A stretch of 64,000 bases of DNA. It comes from Selaginella moellendorffii. Taxonomy: Eukaryota; Streptophyta; Lycopodiopsida; Selaginellales; Selaginellaceae. A program made the position numbers and the translations under genes. Positions 1 to 10,599 of this stretch are shown here, one piece after another (positions within the stretch are counted from its first letter, which is position 1; each line of letters starts with the position of its first letter). The notes below the pieces were generated by a model. The model did not search any database. It had not been told where the DNA came from and saw only the letters and a program-made list of their open reading frames with translations. The stretch covers positions 265,616-329,615 of the forward strand of contig NW_003314286.1 of the NCBI RefSeq assembly GCF_000143415.4, read 5' to 3'.

Positions 1-323
1 AAACCTCCTGCCAGAGCAAATTCTTCTTCTAGAACGAAAGAAAGACTAAGAGGATTTACCCCGATGAAAGCTGCTGCTGCTGTAAAGCCGCTTCGTTCAG
101 CGCTCTCGCAAAGGAGATCCGAGCGGCAGTGCTCGCCTCGCCGATCCGGAGACGGCATTGGTTTGCAAAGCATCGAGAATGCGGCGGCACGGCTGGCGCT
201 GCCATGAGCTAGAACCCTAATTTCACTTCTAGGGTTTTAGGGAACCGTTACCTTCGCTTGAGGAGTGGACACACAAAACGAGGAAACTAACTGATACAAT
301 GACTGCTCTCCCTATCAAAGCTA

Positions 324-1061
324 TCACTCCGGCACGAACAGATCGGTCACTGCGACGAGAAGTGGGCGATCGAAGCCGAGACCGCCTTCTCCTTCCTGGC
401 ATCGCTTGTGCCCGACGGTGCTCGACTTGGGCACGATGATGCGTAGAATTCCCTTCCCGGCCTGCGCGGTGACGCCCTCGGTGCATGCATTGCGCGGGAG
501 AGCAAAGCGGAGCTCGAAGAGCCAGTTGAGAGCCGAGCCGGGGAGCTCGAGCGCTCGGGGGACCGCGGCGCTGTAGCGAGCTCGGACGCTGATAAAGCCG
601 TGCTGCACCACGACCTCGAGCTCCTCCTTCTCGAACCCGCCCGCGACGGCGCGGATTTGCACGGCCTCTGCCTCGCGGAAGTACTGCCGCACGAACAGAT
701 TCTTGCGGGGGCGCAGCTCGCCGGTGAGATCGATCACCATCCAGCTCACCCAACCGCCGCTCCCGTCGTCGTCGTCGTCGTCGCCAACTGCGCGCACAGA
801 TCGAGCAAAGGATTAGCGGAGGAGGAAGAAAGAAAGAAGAAAGAGATAGAGACAAGGGAAGTCGATCGGATCGGCGAGCGCGGATGGAGGAACTAGAGCT
901 CGCGAGCCGCTGCGCTTGATCTTGATTCTCGGACTGAGCTCCTCCTTGCGCACCCCTGGCGCCTTGACAAAGCCAGCGCCTTTGGCTGCCGCGGTGGTCG
1001 CCGCCATCGCCATCGCAGAGACGCCGCGAAAAACACCGGCATTCCCCAGCAAACGATCCAT
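324..1061 (-). CDS. HSP20-like (alpha-crystallin domain) protein, two exons, probably organelle-targeted
   Basis: Small heat-shock-type protein. Exon 1 starts at the ATG at 1059-1061 and encodes a basic, Ala-rich leader (MDRLLGNAGVFRGVSAMAMA...) that looks like a plastid or mitochondrial transit peptide. The second exon follows an acceptor (TGCGCGCAG) near 795 and runs to the stop at 324. It starts with an acidic GDDDDDDGSGG stretch, then an alpha-crystallin-like fold: GGFEKEELEVVVQHGFISVRA corresponds to the HSP20 'G.KKEE..V.VE.G.L.V.' core. The RFALPRNACTEGVTAQAGKG ILRIIVPK segment corresponds to the conserved 'F.LP......A...GVL.I.VPK' C-terminal strands. The exact donor is unclear (a weak GT near 860-900), so the junction residues are not certain. 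The long overlapping frame at 229-1080 is a shadow. Confidence 0.68.
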
Positions 1062-1099
1062 CCCACCTCGCCAGAAACATGGAATGATGGATGCTTAAA

Positions 1100-1475
1100 T
1101 ACGTACTACTGGCGATACGGTCGTGAAGCGAGACATGCTAGCATATTCCGTTCCGGCAGTGGTGCTATTGTATATTCTACTAGGTAAATAAAACTCATAT
1201 AAAATTTTGCAAAACTTCGTTTGTAAAGAATTTAAGATGAACCTTCCATAAATTCAAGCTTTCTAAGCCAGTAACCTGAGAACTATCGTGAGCGATTCAA
1301 CATATCAAAATTGTAGAATTCTAGACAAACCTCCACGAACTCAAGAACTGACGATTTTGTCCTGGAAGAAGGAGACGAAGATGAGAACCGCTAATCTGAA
1401 TTGTCTAAATTGTGGTAACTCCCTGCTTTTCAAGCTCGCCAAGTATTTCCGCATCAACATACTAACATAGGTTTA
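1100..1475. other. Intergenic, nothing recognised
   Basis: AT-rich spacer between the HSP20-like gene and the first DUF829 gene fragment. No open frame with coding character and no obvious repeat seen. Confidence 0.4.
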
Positions 1476-1790
1476 AGATTTTGCTTCCAGAAGTTCTCGA
1501 CGGCGCGAACCTCAAAAGTCAGCTTTATATTCAGAAAAAATCACTCAAACACGAGACCTTGTAGCCGCTCTTTTTTTGCAAAGCTTTGGTGGAATGACTC
1601 ATGCTGTAGATGTAGAGCGGCTGCTTGCTCGAAAATCCTCGCTTCCAAAGCAAAAAGACGCTAGAAACTCTTACACTATGGTAGAACCGCGCCCAGATTT
1701 CTCCAGGGCGAGAGAGGAATCTCGATCGAGGAGGAAACGAGGAAGCACGAAGAAGAAGGGGAGGGTGGCAATTCTTCTTTCTTCTTGAGA
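1476..1790 (-). pseudogene. Fragment of the DUF829/TMEM53-like hydrolase gene (3' part)
   Basis: On the minus strand this segment matches pieces of the intact hydrolase gene at 7216-8655. The block CACGAGACCTTGTAGCCGCT (encodes SGYKVSC in the intact gene) is present. So are the blocks for LYIYS (TGTAGATGTAGAG) and for the SKQP region (CTGCTTGCTCGA), and then matches to the preceding exon and intron. The order is the same as in the gene, but internal stretches are missing. It also shares TTCCAGAA(A/G)TTCTCGACGGC with the region downstream of the intact gene. Interpreted as a truncated local duplicate, not a functional gene. Confidence 0.65.
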
Positions 1791-1831
1791 TAGGGTTTAG
1801 GGCTTCTTGCCATGGGGGGACTGCCCGTTTA

Positions 1832-2698
1832 GAAGACCGCAGCACACTGGAGGTGGTGAACCACGTGTTCGCGGGCTCGGATCCCGAAGAAAAGCAAAGA
1901 ATTGTGGAGGTGCTGCATTGTGTCGGTGTCCGTTTTGGCAGGGACATTGCTCGCCCCCTTGACGAGCCAGAGGAAGTGCGCAAGGTACTTGGACGCCCTC
2001 TTTCGAGCTCCATCGCCAAGCCGCTGATAGCTCACAAGCTGCTCAATCAATGTAAGTAGCTTCTATGATTCCACTAATAACTGCCTAGTATCTTACTTGT
2101 CCCTTTGGCAGTGTCGCCTGGGAAACAATGCGTACGTGCGCTTGATCTTGATCGCAAGGAGGACAGGCAATCTAAGATCACTGGGCTCGTGATTAGACAA
2201 ATGTTCAAGGGAGTTACGGTTCCCAAGCACATCTACAAGCCTTTGTTATTGCCCCTGATTGATGGAGTGGACCAAACCTTTGATAATTCAGATGATGCTT
2301 ACGATGCATACGAAGCCATGGTGGAGAAAATGAAGCAACGTCTTGGCACTGCTGTGACATTCGACAAGGTGGATGTTAAGAGGCCGGACGAACCATGTGA
2401 CAACGATTCCGAAGTCTTCCGCTTTTGTTCCCAAGAAGCCAAGTTGTTATGGGTGATGAGAGCCGGCTCTGAGAACACTGCATGCGTCGGGGCACTCATG
2501 TACGATTATGGACCAGGTTTTCAGCTCAGAAGCTTTGCGATCGGCGTGGTTCTGATCCAGGATTTCATCTGGGTGTTCAAGTTCATTCCGGAGAGCTTTG
2601 ATCCCGTGGCATGTCTCTACGTGTTGCTCCGGGAGGGTGGACTGAAGATGCTCACCAAGCTCATGTGCGCCCAGCCGGGTCTACTTGGAGTTCTCTGA
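1832..2698 (+). CDS. Unrecognised two-exon gene, 5' end unresolved
   Basis: Two open exons joined by a good intron. Exon 1 runs in frame from about 1832 (LEDRSTLEVVNHVFAG...) to 2051. The intron is 2052-2111 (GTAAGTAG...TTTGGCAG, 60 nt). Exon 2 is 2112-2698, ending in a stop. The predicted product has about 265 residues. It includes KPLIAHKLLNQLSPGKQC at the junction, an acidic stretch DQTFDNSDDAYDAYEAMVEKM and a hydrophobic C-terminal third (FAIGVVLIQDFIWVFKFIPE). I do not recognise the family. The ATG at 1812 reads only MGGLPV before a stop, so either another upstream exon supplies the start or the gene is decayed at its 5' end. Confidence 0.45.
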
Positions 2699-3522
2699 AC
2701 CTTCATCGTGTTCTTTGCTTGATGCTTCTGAAGCAACAAAACATATGGAGTTTTATAGTTAGTCCATTGTGTTTAGATTTATCCTCAACTAAAGATATAT
2801 TACATTTGTCAACTGATTTTCGTCAACTTTCATTTCTTGGATTATATAAAGGCCTTCCACAAAGAAATTCTCTTCTAGCTATCATTGTGATTGTTTTTGC
2901 TTGTACTTTTGTAAATGTGCATTTAGATAGAACATGGAATACTTTGCTGCTAATTGCTAAATACCATGCCAAATGCCAAAACATTAACCACACTGAAGAG
3001 AACACAAGCAACTCAAGTGTTTATACTTTGCATCATGAGTTAAGGCATAGTGATTGATCTTCTTATTTTTTCTCCATCTTCTTGTTCTCAAATGCAAAAG
3101 AGGATTTCCATTTGTCCTATTTTGGCTGGTTTGATAGATCGAATGAGGTTTCCGTCCAGCAAGCGATTTGGTAGGCGCCGAATATTTGGGTTTGGCACGC
3201 AACTTATTTTTGTCAGCCCGGAACAAGCGCAGATAGATGCCAGATTTGAAATTCCATTTTTTCATTGATCATGGTCGCCTCGACTCACATAATGGTGTTT
3301 TGTGTTTCCGCCCGTTCTTCCTGCTTCTTTAAGTAGGTATTGGATAAGTGTGGTTTCATTCCCTGTTCCTCACATCGATTGGCGCAAGGCTCAAAAACAT
3401 GCTCAATGCATTCTCTTGGAAAAAGAAGGCCATGGCAGAGGTGTGCCTTGGTGTCCTGGGAGTCCTTGAGACAGATAAGGTGGTGCCGTGGTAATATTCC
3501 ATTCTCAAATAAAATTTGAGAA
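2699..3522. repeat. Spacer containing a truncated duplicate of the LRR gene promoter and 5' end
   Basis: Positions about 2998-3100 closely match about 4708-4808, which covers the start codon and signal-peptide codons of the LRR gene (shared ACACAAGCAACT, TATACTTTGC, CATGAGTT, GTGATTG, CATCTTCT, TTCTCAAATGCAA). Upstream, 2868-2925 matches 4066-4120 (TTCTAGCT..CATTGTGATTG, TTTTGCTTGTACTT). The copy carries frame-breaking changes and stops after about 105 bp. The interval 3100-3522 shows nothing else recognisable. Confidence 0.6.
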
Positions 3523-3800
3523 CTTATTCAACTTAGATTTGAGATTTGTAGGCCCGAGCCTAGGGCGGGCCTTCCAGAAATTCTCGACGGCCTCCCTAAG
3601 GAGACACGAAGAGGGGGTTTGGAAATAGTTTTCAACCAGCAATTGACGCGTCTCGGTAAAACCTCATAAACTGCGTCATTGCCCCAAGCGCAAAGATAAA
3701 ACAAACCTCCATCCTAGCTTGGTTTATATACCCGCGGAGTGGCACGATTTCAGTCCTTGGCTCGTGAAATGGGGCTGGCTGGCGCAGCATATTCCTAGAA
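3523..3800. repeat. 278-bp duplicated block, copy 1
   Basis: Nearly identical and equal in length to 6895-7172, from CTTATTCAACTTAGATTTGA to GGCGCAGCATATTCCTAGAA, with roughly a dozen substitutions. Copy 2 lies just downstream of the stop of the intact DUF829 hydrolase gene, so this block is the 3' flank of that gene copied upstream of the LRR gene. Confidence 0.85.
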
Positions 3801-3880
3801 GTCAAGGTCACGAGACCTTTGTAGCCGCTCTTTTTTTCTGCTGTTATGTGGAAACCAGGAGACTTGCAATAAAGCAAGCA
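3801..3880 (-). pseudogene. Second DUF829 hydrolase gene fragment
   Basis: Directly abuts the 278-bp block. On the minus strand it carries the segment matching CACGAGACCTTGTAGCCGC and TGTGGAAACCAGGAGACTTGC of the intact gene's last exon and preceding intron. The interval between the two blocks is deleted. It is a broken duplicate and is not expressed as a protein. Confidence 0.65.
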
Positions 3881-4740
3881 GCTGATGACAGTCCGAACCG
3901 GACTGACCGACACTGAGCGAACAAATCATGGGCTTCTTTCAAAATTCTTGGCGCATGAATGCATTTTTCATGATTCTACTGTTTGTCATTTTATATCAAC
4001 TCTATAGTTTATATAAACCTTCATTTATAAACCCCTTGCACAAGAATTGTTATGGAATTTGGGCAATCCCTTCTAGCTCATTGTGATTGATTTTGCTTGT
4101 ACTTCTACAAAGACATACTCTTACAGCATTGAAATGCCTAGGAACATTTCATACTGGACTATAGAAGAGTTTTCTAGGTTTGCATCTTTCTTTCTTCTTG
4201 TTACTAATTGAAAATTGTATAGTGCTTGAGTTGGACCAGATCTTATGATTGCTCTCAAGAAGCAATATTCCCCATGTAACCCATAAAATGGTCTGGGCAT
4301 ATGCCACATGACAGTCGTGGCCAGTAACACACCATGCTCAAAATATATCTGAATAAAAAAGTTTTGAAGTGTCATAACAAAAAGGAGAAAAAAAAATTAA
4401 AGACAAAACAATGGAATTTATAATAAAAGTAAAAGATAAACCTCTTACTTTAAAGAAAGAAAAGTTTAACACAATTTTTTCTAACAAAAAGTCAAGGCTC
4501 TAAAAGTTAATTAAAAGCAAAGACTTTTGGCCTCTTCAGAAAGAGAATATTGCTTAAAACTTCACTGACCACATTTAATTTTTTCTAGGGACTCCAAGTG
4601 CACATATGCTACATTGGCATTGCCAATTGCAAAGGAAGTAGGGGGGGTGCAGGTGATCGGGGGAAGGGGCTACTGACTACTACCACCCAGGGTTTAGGGG
4701 TGCAGAAACACAAGCAACTCGAGTGTCTATACTTTGCTTC
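3881..4740. other. AT-rich upstream region of the LRR gene
   Basis: No coding region seen. Compared with the partial copy at 2868-3100, about 590 bp (roughly 4120-4707) are extra here, which suggests an insertion into the promoter or a deletion in the copy. The inserted stretch is AT-rich and has no recognisable transposon ends. Confidence 0.4.
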
Positions 4741-6804
4741 ATGAGTTCAAGCACAGTGATTGTTTTTCTTATTTCTTTCTTCATCTTCTCATTCTCAAAT
4801 GCAAGAGAGGACTCATCTGTGCTTTTGAGCTTCAAAAACTCCGTGGAAGATCCATCTAAAACTTTATCCAGCTGGAATATAAGTGATAACTTCTGCCAGC
4901 ACTGGAATGGCGTAGCCTGCACGACAAAAGGCCGAGTTTCCGTTCTTGAGCTTGAGCATTTAACGTTACCGGGCTCGCTCTTGGTTTCCACAATCAATGC
5001 TCTACCTTTCTTACTGGAGCTATCTGTCTTGGGAAGCAACTTCACTGATGCCATGAATTCCTCTGAACATGCCTGCTCACTTGAGATGATCAAGCTGTCA
5101 AGTAACCAAAACATGACCTTCACGAGCAGTTTTGATGCTATGCTCGGCTGCCAAGGTCTAAAGGTTCTCAATCTTTCAAACAATCAGATTGATGGTAAGA
5201 TAGAAGTGCCAATAGGCAATGCTTTGGAGGTATTAGATGTTTCACATAACTTATTTAGTGGTGAGGTTCCCCTCTTCCTGTCTTCACAGTGCAAGAGGTT
5301 GAGATATCTAGACCTCTCCCACAATCATCTCACCGGAGAACTTCCAGTGGATCTTCTTAAAAATTGTACTAATCTGCAACAAATCTCTCTGGCCTACAAC
5401 AGCTTCCATGGCACGTCATTTCCCTCTATTCACTCCTTGCCATCGCTGGAATTTCTCGATGCTAGCTTCAATAACTTCACAGGTCCAGTTCCCGCAATTC
5501 ATGAGAACCTCAAGCATCTTAATCTCAGCTCAAACAGTTTCAATACAACCAGGGAAAACTTATGTCCATCGCTCAACTCCTCGAGGCTGGAGAGTCTGAT
5601 CCTGGTCAACAACAAGCTCACCGGAAGGGTATTGGACAGTGTCTTGAATTGCTCCAGCCTTAAGATGTTGGATTTGAGCTTCAACTTGTTAGCAGGAGAG
5701 ATTCCAAGCACTATCTGCAAACAAGTTCCCAAGCTCGAGCATTTCCTCGCGTGGGTAAACAACCTCGAAGGGCAACTTCCCCCAAACTTGGCCTCATGCA
5801 GCAACCTCACCAAGATCATCCTCACTTTCAACAATCTCAGTGGAAACATTCCACCTGAGCTGTTATCCAACACAAAGAGCCTCCAATGGTTAAGTTTGAG
5901 TAATAACAGATTGAGTGGAGAGTTTCCTGATTCATTGGAGCATGCAAAGGAGATGCTAGTGCTTCAGTTGAGCAACAACAGCCTGCAGGGCAAGCTGCCC
6001 AGCAACATGACCGTCCAGACAATAAATCTCCGCGGAAACAGCTTGAGCGGGAGGATTCCAGCCTCTTTGAATGGTTTCCAAGGCAGCAAACTTGCCAAAC
6101 CCAACGTTGCGGGGACGAGCTTGAAGATAGCCTCAGGGATCAAGACATGTGGGTGCATGGACAGCATTTTCATGCTACAAGGAATCTCTTTGGAAGAAAT
6201 GGAGAGTCGACTCACAGCCAAGAGTGGTGGCTGCAAATGCTCCATAAGTTTCCTTCCAGCAAGCTTTTATGGTTTCTCCGCTTCCAGCCCTTCCTTCATC
6301 GATGTTTCATTCAACAAATTGGTGGGAGGCATCCCTCGCGAGCTTGGGAGCATGCAGGACGCCTCTTACATCAGCCTTGCGCACAACTTCCTCTCGGGAA
6401 CAATCCCAGTGGAGCTCGGGGATCTCAAGAACATCATAGGGATGGATTTGTCATTCAATGGTCTCCAAGGAAGCATTCCAGGCTCGTTTTCCTCGCTCCA
6501 GTCCCTGACAGGGTTGAATGTGTCTCACAACAACTTGTCCGGTCCGATTCCACAGGGTGGCCAGCTTGCGACACTTGATGCCAGTAGCTACGCAGGAAAC
6601 GCCGGTCTTTGTGGCTTCCCTCTAGCGTCGTGCATCACATCGCCACCAACAGCGACAAATCGTGCTGACCATGGCTATGGTGGATTTGGAGCGGTTCTTG
6701 CGGTGAGCTTTGCAATTGGGGTGGTGGTCTCAGTTATCTGCTGCACAATGGTAGTCACCATTGATAGTAAGAAACGCTTTGTGGAGAGAGCTTGCTATGG
6801 ATGA
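4741..6804 (+). CDS. LRR receptor-like protein without a kinase (RLP type)
   Basis: Single-exon, 687-residue cell-surface protein. The ATG at 4741 is chosen because it begins a clean signal peptide (MSSSTVIVFLISFFIFSFSNA). The upstream in-frame GTG at 4723 is not a plant start. Next comes an LRRNT-type cap (SSVLLSFKNSVEDPSKTLSSW, then C..HWNGVACT). About 20 plant extracellular LRRs follow (L..LDLS.N.L.G.IP). They are interrupted near residues 440-500 by a Cys-rich island (KTCGCMDSIFMLQ...GGCKCSISF), as in PSKR/BRI1-like proteins, and three more repeats follow. The end has a paired-Cys cap (AGNAGLCGFPLASC), one membrane helix (VLAVSFAIGVVVSVICCTMVV) and a 12-residue basic tail with no kinase. 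It probably binds a peptide or elicitor together with a co-receptor kinase; the ligand is unknown. Confidence 0.85.
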   Translation: MSSSTVIVFLISFFIFSFSNAREDSSVLLSFKNSVEDPSKTLSSWNISDNFCQHWNGVACTTKGRVSVLELEHLTLPGSLLVSTINALPFLLELSVLGSNFTDAMNSSEHACSLEMIKLSSNQNMTFTSSFDAMLGCQGLKVLNLSNNQIDGKIEVPIGNALEVLDVSHNLFSGEVPLFLSSQCKRLRYLDLSHNHLTGELPVDLLKNCTNLQQISLAYNSFHGTSFPSIHSLPSLEFLDASFNNFTGPVPAIHENLKHLNLSSNSFNTTRENLCPSLNSSRLESLILVNNKLTGRVLDSVLNCSSLKMLDLSFNLLAGEIPSTICKQVPKLEHFLAWVNNLEGQLPPNLASCSNLTKIILTFNNLSGNIPPELLSNTKSLQWLSLSNNRLSGEFPDSLEHAKEMLVLQLSNNSLQGKLPSNMTVQTINLRGNSLSGRIPASLNGFQGSKLAKPNVAGTSLKIASGIKTCGCMDSIFMLQGISLEEMESRLTAKSGGCKCSISFLPASFYGFSASSPSFIDVSFNKLVGGIPRELGSMQDASYISLAHNFLSGTIPVELGDLKNIIGMDLSFNGLQGSIPGSFSSLQSLTGLNVSHNNLSGPIPQGGQLATLDASSYAGNAGLCGFPLASCITSPPTATNRADHGYGGFGAVLAVSFAIGVVVSVICCTMVVTIDSKKRFVERACYG

Positions 6805-6894
6805 TCGACACACCGAAAAGAAAAAAATGCCCAGCCACGCTTAGTCAAACAATTTTAAGCGTTTTTCCATGTGTATGTTACTTTATAAGAAAAT

Positions 6895-7172
6895 CTTATT
6901 CAACTTAAATTTAAGATTTGTAGGCCCGAGCCTAGGGCGGGCCTTCCAGAAATTCTCGACGGCCTCCCGAAGGAGACACGAAGAGGGGGTTTGGAAATAG
7001 TTTTCAACCAGCAATTGACGCGTCTCGGTAAAACCTCATAAACTGTGTCATTGCCCCAAGCGCAAAGATAAAACAAACCTCCATCTTAGCTCGACTTATA
7101 TACCCGAGGAGTGGCACGATTTCAGTCCTTGGCTCGTGGGATAGGGCTGGCTGGCGCAGCATATTCCTAGAA
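6895..7172. repeat. 278-bp duplicated block, copy 2
   Basis: Partner of 3523-3800. It sits between the LRR gene and the 3' end of the DUF829 hydrolase gene, so it probably contains the 3' untranslated and flanking region of one or both. Confidence 0.85.
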
Positions 7173-7215
7173 CTGATTGTCCCTAAAAGTAAAAAATATG
7201 CATTTATTCACTCGC

Positions 7216-8655
7216 TCATGCTTCATGGGCTAGAGTTTTCTCGGGGAGGATCTCCTGGAAAAATTTCTCGAGCTGCTCGTGGTAGAGCGCCGGAAAGCTC
7301 CGCAAATGATCTACGTGAGGAGAGATCCGCATGTCGAAGCACGAGACCTTGTAGCCGCTCTTTTTCTGCAAATCCATGAACTCTTCGACGTAGCTCGCTG
7401 GGATGACTCGGTCGGCGCTGCTGTAGATGTAGAGCTGCGGGCATCGCGGCTGCTTGCTCGACAAAATGGAGATGATTCTTGCAAGTCTCCTGGTTTCCAC
7501 AGCAGAAAAGGAGAGCCGAGATGTTAGAAACTAGCGCCGCAGGAAAAGATCTAGCGAGGAAAGAGCACCTCTTACAGTTTGACAGCGGGAACCGCGAGTA
7601 GAACCGCGAAGAACTTCTCCAGGACTGCCAGGAGCAGAGTCTCGGACGCGCTCGGCTGCGCAAGGATTGCTCGCTCGGCGTCGGTCAGTCCCGCCAGCGA
7701 CTGCGTCGAGAAGCTTTGCTTCTTGAGAAATGCTGTTGCGAACCCCGAGGCCCAGACCTTGCCAAAACGTATCAGCTCGATGTAAGAACACGACCAGGAT
7801 CACGTAAAACTTCGTCGGCTTACCTGGGGACTGAGCTCGGCAGCAGGCCCCGAATCTACAACGCATCCTTTTATTCTGCTCGTGAGGTGCTGCTGCCCTT
7901 GCTGCTGGAGTTTCTCGAGTAGAGCTCCATAGCTGTGAAGAAGGAATCAAATCAACACCATTGCTTTGACAACTAGGAAAAAAATAAGAAGACCACTTTA
8001 CTAAGCTCTAGAAAAACCATTAAAAAAAAATAAAAAAATAAAAACCTGACTGCTAGAGAAAACTTACTCTGTTGGGAACTTACAAGAACCAGCCGGTGTT
8101 GCTAAAGGTGTGGAACAGCACCGATTTTTCCTTTCTTCCACCGCTCGCTAGCCACTGCTTGATTTCCGCGTAGAGCAAATCGACATGCCTGTCGGCCTTC
8201 CCAATGACGCCGAGGCTCAGCAAATCCGGCATTGGCATCACGAAAGTCATAGCACTGATCCCTCTCGAGTTATACCACTCGGCATATTTCTTCAAGTGCT
8301 TGTGTTGAGCACCCAGCCATCCCAGGAGCACTACCACCAGATCTCCCTCTCCATCTCCAAGCCAAGAATCTCCATCGCGGGCATTTTTCCTGTCCGAGAC
8401 CCCGTGCATGACGATGCTTTGCTTCGCGGGATCCGGAGACACGCGATCTGTGACGAACGGGAGCTGGAATTTGATCCTCGCCGGCCAGAAGACATGGAAA
8501 TGCGCCCGCTGCGAGCTGGAGCACGAGATTATCGGCCGCGTTTGGCGACGCGGAGGAGCTACACGAGCCACACTGGCGACACTGGATCTCGTGGAGCGCG
8601 CATTCTTGCCTGTGATGCGGCCCGCAGCAGGACGCGCCAGGGAGTGAAGATTCAT
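7216..8655 (-). CDS. TMEM53/DUF829 family alpha/beta-hydrolase
   Basis: Four exons assemble in frame: 8655-8084, 7932-7824, 7757-7576 and 7489-7216 (378 residues). Introns have GTAAG donors and AG acceptors at phases 2, 0 and 2. After an Arg/Ser-rich leader that could be a transit peptide come VVLLGWLGAQHKHLKKYAEW (strand and nucleophile-elbow region typical of DUF829) and VLFHTFSNTGWFFYGALLEK. Then come GCVVDSGPAAELSPQ and the C-terminal PQLYIYSSADRVIPASYVEE and SPHVDHLRSFP. These last segments hold the Asp and His expected of the catalytic set. The family is related to TMEM53 (nuclear envelope in animals); the substrate in plants is unknown. Broken duplicates lie at 1476-1790 and 3801-3880. 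Telomere-like AGGGTTT motifs lie just upstream of the start, near 8690-8740. Confidence 0.85.
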
Positions 8656-8937
8656 GGCGGAGACCGGCCGATCGTGTGGCAGAAGCCCTAAACCCTGTTT
8701 TAGGGTTCTTCGTTTAACATCCTTTTAGGGTTCTTCGCTAACATCAAGAGACATAAAAGAATCCTTTGCACATTATTGTGTGAGGCAACCAAACCCATCA
8801 CCGAGGAAGAAGAAAGAAGAATCGCCACAGCCCAGCCAGCATTGTCCTGTGACGCCCCAAATCTCTACAAACCCCTGCCCCCCTTCTTCTTCGTTCTTCC
8901 TCGTTTCCTCCTCTATAGACCCGCCCAATTCTGCGAA

Positions 8938-10542
8938 TCAAGAGAAATCGTAAACCTCTGGAATCGCCACCGGGAACTGGTCGATGCAATCCGCCCAGGG
9001 CCCCTTCTCGCTCGCCTTGATCGTCCGCAGCGCCCGCCACACGGCGCTGTTACACTTGAACCCGCTCCCAAACGCGATCTGCCACACGCGGTTCCCCTTC
9101 CTCATCCTCCCCTTGGCCTCGATGTACGCGAGCTCGTACCAGATCGAGGAGCTGGACGTGTTCCCGAATCGGTACAGCGTCATCCGCGACGCCTCGACGT
9201 GCTCCGCGGTGAGCTGCAAGTTCTTCTCCAGCTCGTCGATCACCGCGCGGCCGCCCGCGTGGATGCAAAAGTGGTGGAACGCCAGCCGGAAGTCCGGGAT
9301 GTATGGCTTCACCGCGCGCTTGAACACCTTGCGCGCCACCAGGAAGCTGAAGAAGATGATCTGCTCGGACAGTGGCAGCACCAGCGGCCCCATGGTCGTG
9401 ATGTTGGTCTTGAGCGCCTGCCCGGCGATGGCCATGAGATCTTTGGAGAGCGACACGCCCATCTTGGCGTTCTCGTCCTCCTCCTGGTAGACGCAGCGGA
9501 AGGACTTGTCGTCGGCGCCCTTGTGCGTCCGCACGGTGTGGAGGAGCTCGTACTTGGCGCGGCGGCGGTCGGATCGTCGGTTGCTGAGCAGCATCGCGGC
9601 GCCGCCGACGCGGAAGAGGCAATTCGGGATGAGCATCGAGCGGCGGTTGCCGAAGTACCAGTTCTGGGTGATGTTCTCGGTGCTCACCACGATGGCGTAG
9701 TCGTTGCCGTGGACCTGGAGCATGTCCTTGGCGAGGTCGATGGCGATCACTCCCGCGCTGCAGCCCATCCCTCCCAGGTTGTAGGAGCGGATGTTGCCGC
9801 GCATCTTGTACTTGTTGACGATCATCGCCGAGAGCGATGGCGTGGGGTTGAAGAGGCTGCAGTTGACGACCAGGATCCCGACGTCCTTGGGCTTGACGCC
9901 CGTCTTGTGGAAGAGCTCGTCCAGCGCGCTAAACATGACGGTCTCGGCCTCCTGCCGCGCCGCATCCATGGATGGTCGCGGCGGGAGGTAGTGCATCGCG
10001 GGCGGGAGCGCGGTCTGCTCGCCCAGCCCGGAGCGCTCCAGGATCCGGCGCTGGAACTCGAGGCTCTTGTCGTCGAAGCTCCCCGACAGCTTGGAGTGCT
10101 CCATGAAGGAGGCGAAGGGGACGCGGATGTTGGGCGATGGCTTGTGGCACGCGTAGTCGACGAGGAAGACGCTGCGCGGGCGGGACATGAAGTAGACGGT
10201 GGCGGCGAAGACGAGCAGCGCGGAGCACGTCATGACGCTGACGAGGTTGAATTTGAGGTGGATCCAGAGCTGGTGGATGTCCTCGGGGCCCAGGCGGCCG
10301 ACCTCGATCGCTACCCCGAGCATCAGCGGGACGAGCGTGAGCGTGATGAGATGCGTCACCAGGTAGTGGTAGCCGAGCTTGACGTACTTGAGGTTGACGC
10401 TCTGGAGGAAATCCGGGAGCGGCAGCCGCCGTGATCCTCTGGACCCGCTGCTCCTCCGCAGCAGCCTCCCGCCTCCATCGCCAATTCCGATTCCTGAGGA
10501 GGCGCTAGCAGTGGCAGCGGCGCTGGGTCTCTCGTCGGCCAT
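8938..10542 (-). CDS. KCS: 3-ketoacyl-CoA synthase (very-long-chain fatty acid elongase)
   Basis: Intronless, 534 residues from the ATG at 10542; an upstream GTG-led extension is not a plant start. The enzyme condenses malonyl-CoA with a long-chain acyl-CoA on the ER membrane, the first and chain-length-setting step of very-long-chain fatty acid synthesis (cuticular wax, suberin, sphingolipids). Two N-terminal membrane helices lie at about residues 60-85 and 95-118, followed by the FAE1/CUT1 domain. Catalytic residues are visible: Cys261 in [19 protein letters not shown], His428 in [17 protein letters not shown] and Asn461 in [16 protein letters not shown]. Length and order match intact plant KCS enzymes, so I consider it functional. 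The opposite strand carries a 552-codon open frame that is a composition artefact. A GATGGC hexamer repeat lies in the 5' leader near 10,660. Confidence 0.95.
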   Translation of the reverse strand: MADERPSAAATASASSGIGIGDGGGRLLRRSSGSRGSRRLPLPDFLQSVNLKYVKLGYHYLVTHLITLTLVPLMLGVAIEVGRLGPEDIHQLWIHLKFNLVSVMTCSALLVFAATVYFMSRPRSVFLVDYACHKPSPNIRVPFASFMEHSKLSGSFDDKSLEFQRRILERSGLGEQTALPPAMHYLPPRPSMDAARQEAETVMFSALDELFHKTGVKPKDVGILVVNCSLFNPTPSLSAMIVNKYKMRGNIRSYNLGGMGCSAGVIAIDLAKDMLQVHGNDYAIVVSTENITQNWYFGNRRSMLIPNCLFRVGGAAMLLSNRRSDRRRAKYELLHTVRTHKGADDKSFRCVYQEEDENAKMGVSLSKDLMAIAGQALKTNITTMGPLVLPLSEQIIFFSFLVARKVFKRAVKPYIPDFRLAFHHFCIHAGGRAVIDELEKNLQLTAEHVEASRMTLYRFGNTSSSSIWYELAYIEAKGRMRKGNRVWQIAFGSGFKCNSAVWRALRTIKASEKGPWADCIDQFPVAIPEVYDFS

Positions 10543-10599
10543 CGTTGGGATTGTTTCGCGAGCTCCTGTGATACTCTGTTCGACAAAAGCCACGAACTT

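Noticed and set aside
229-1080. 283-codon minus-strand frame over the HSP20-like gene
   Set aside because: Arg/Ser-rich shadow; the alpha-crystallin-like motifs are in a different frame.
8776-10434. Plus-strand open frame of 552 codons opposite the 3-ketoacyl-CoA synthase gene
   Set aside because: It mirrors a GC-rich intronless gene on the other strand, its composition is unlike any protein family (His/Val/Asp-rich), and it does not begin at an ATG of coding character; it is a composition shadow.
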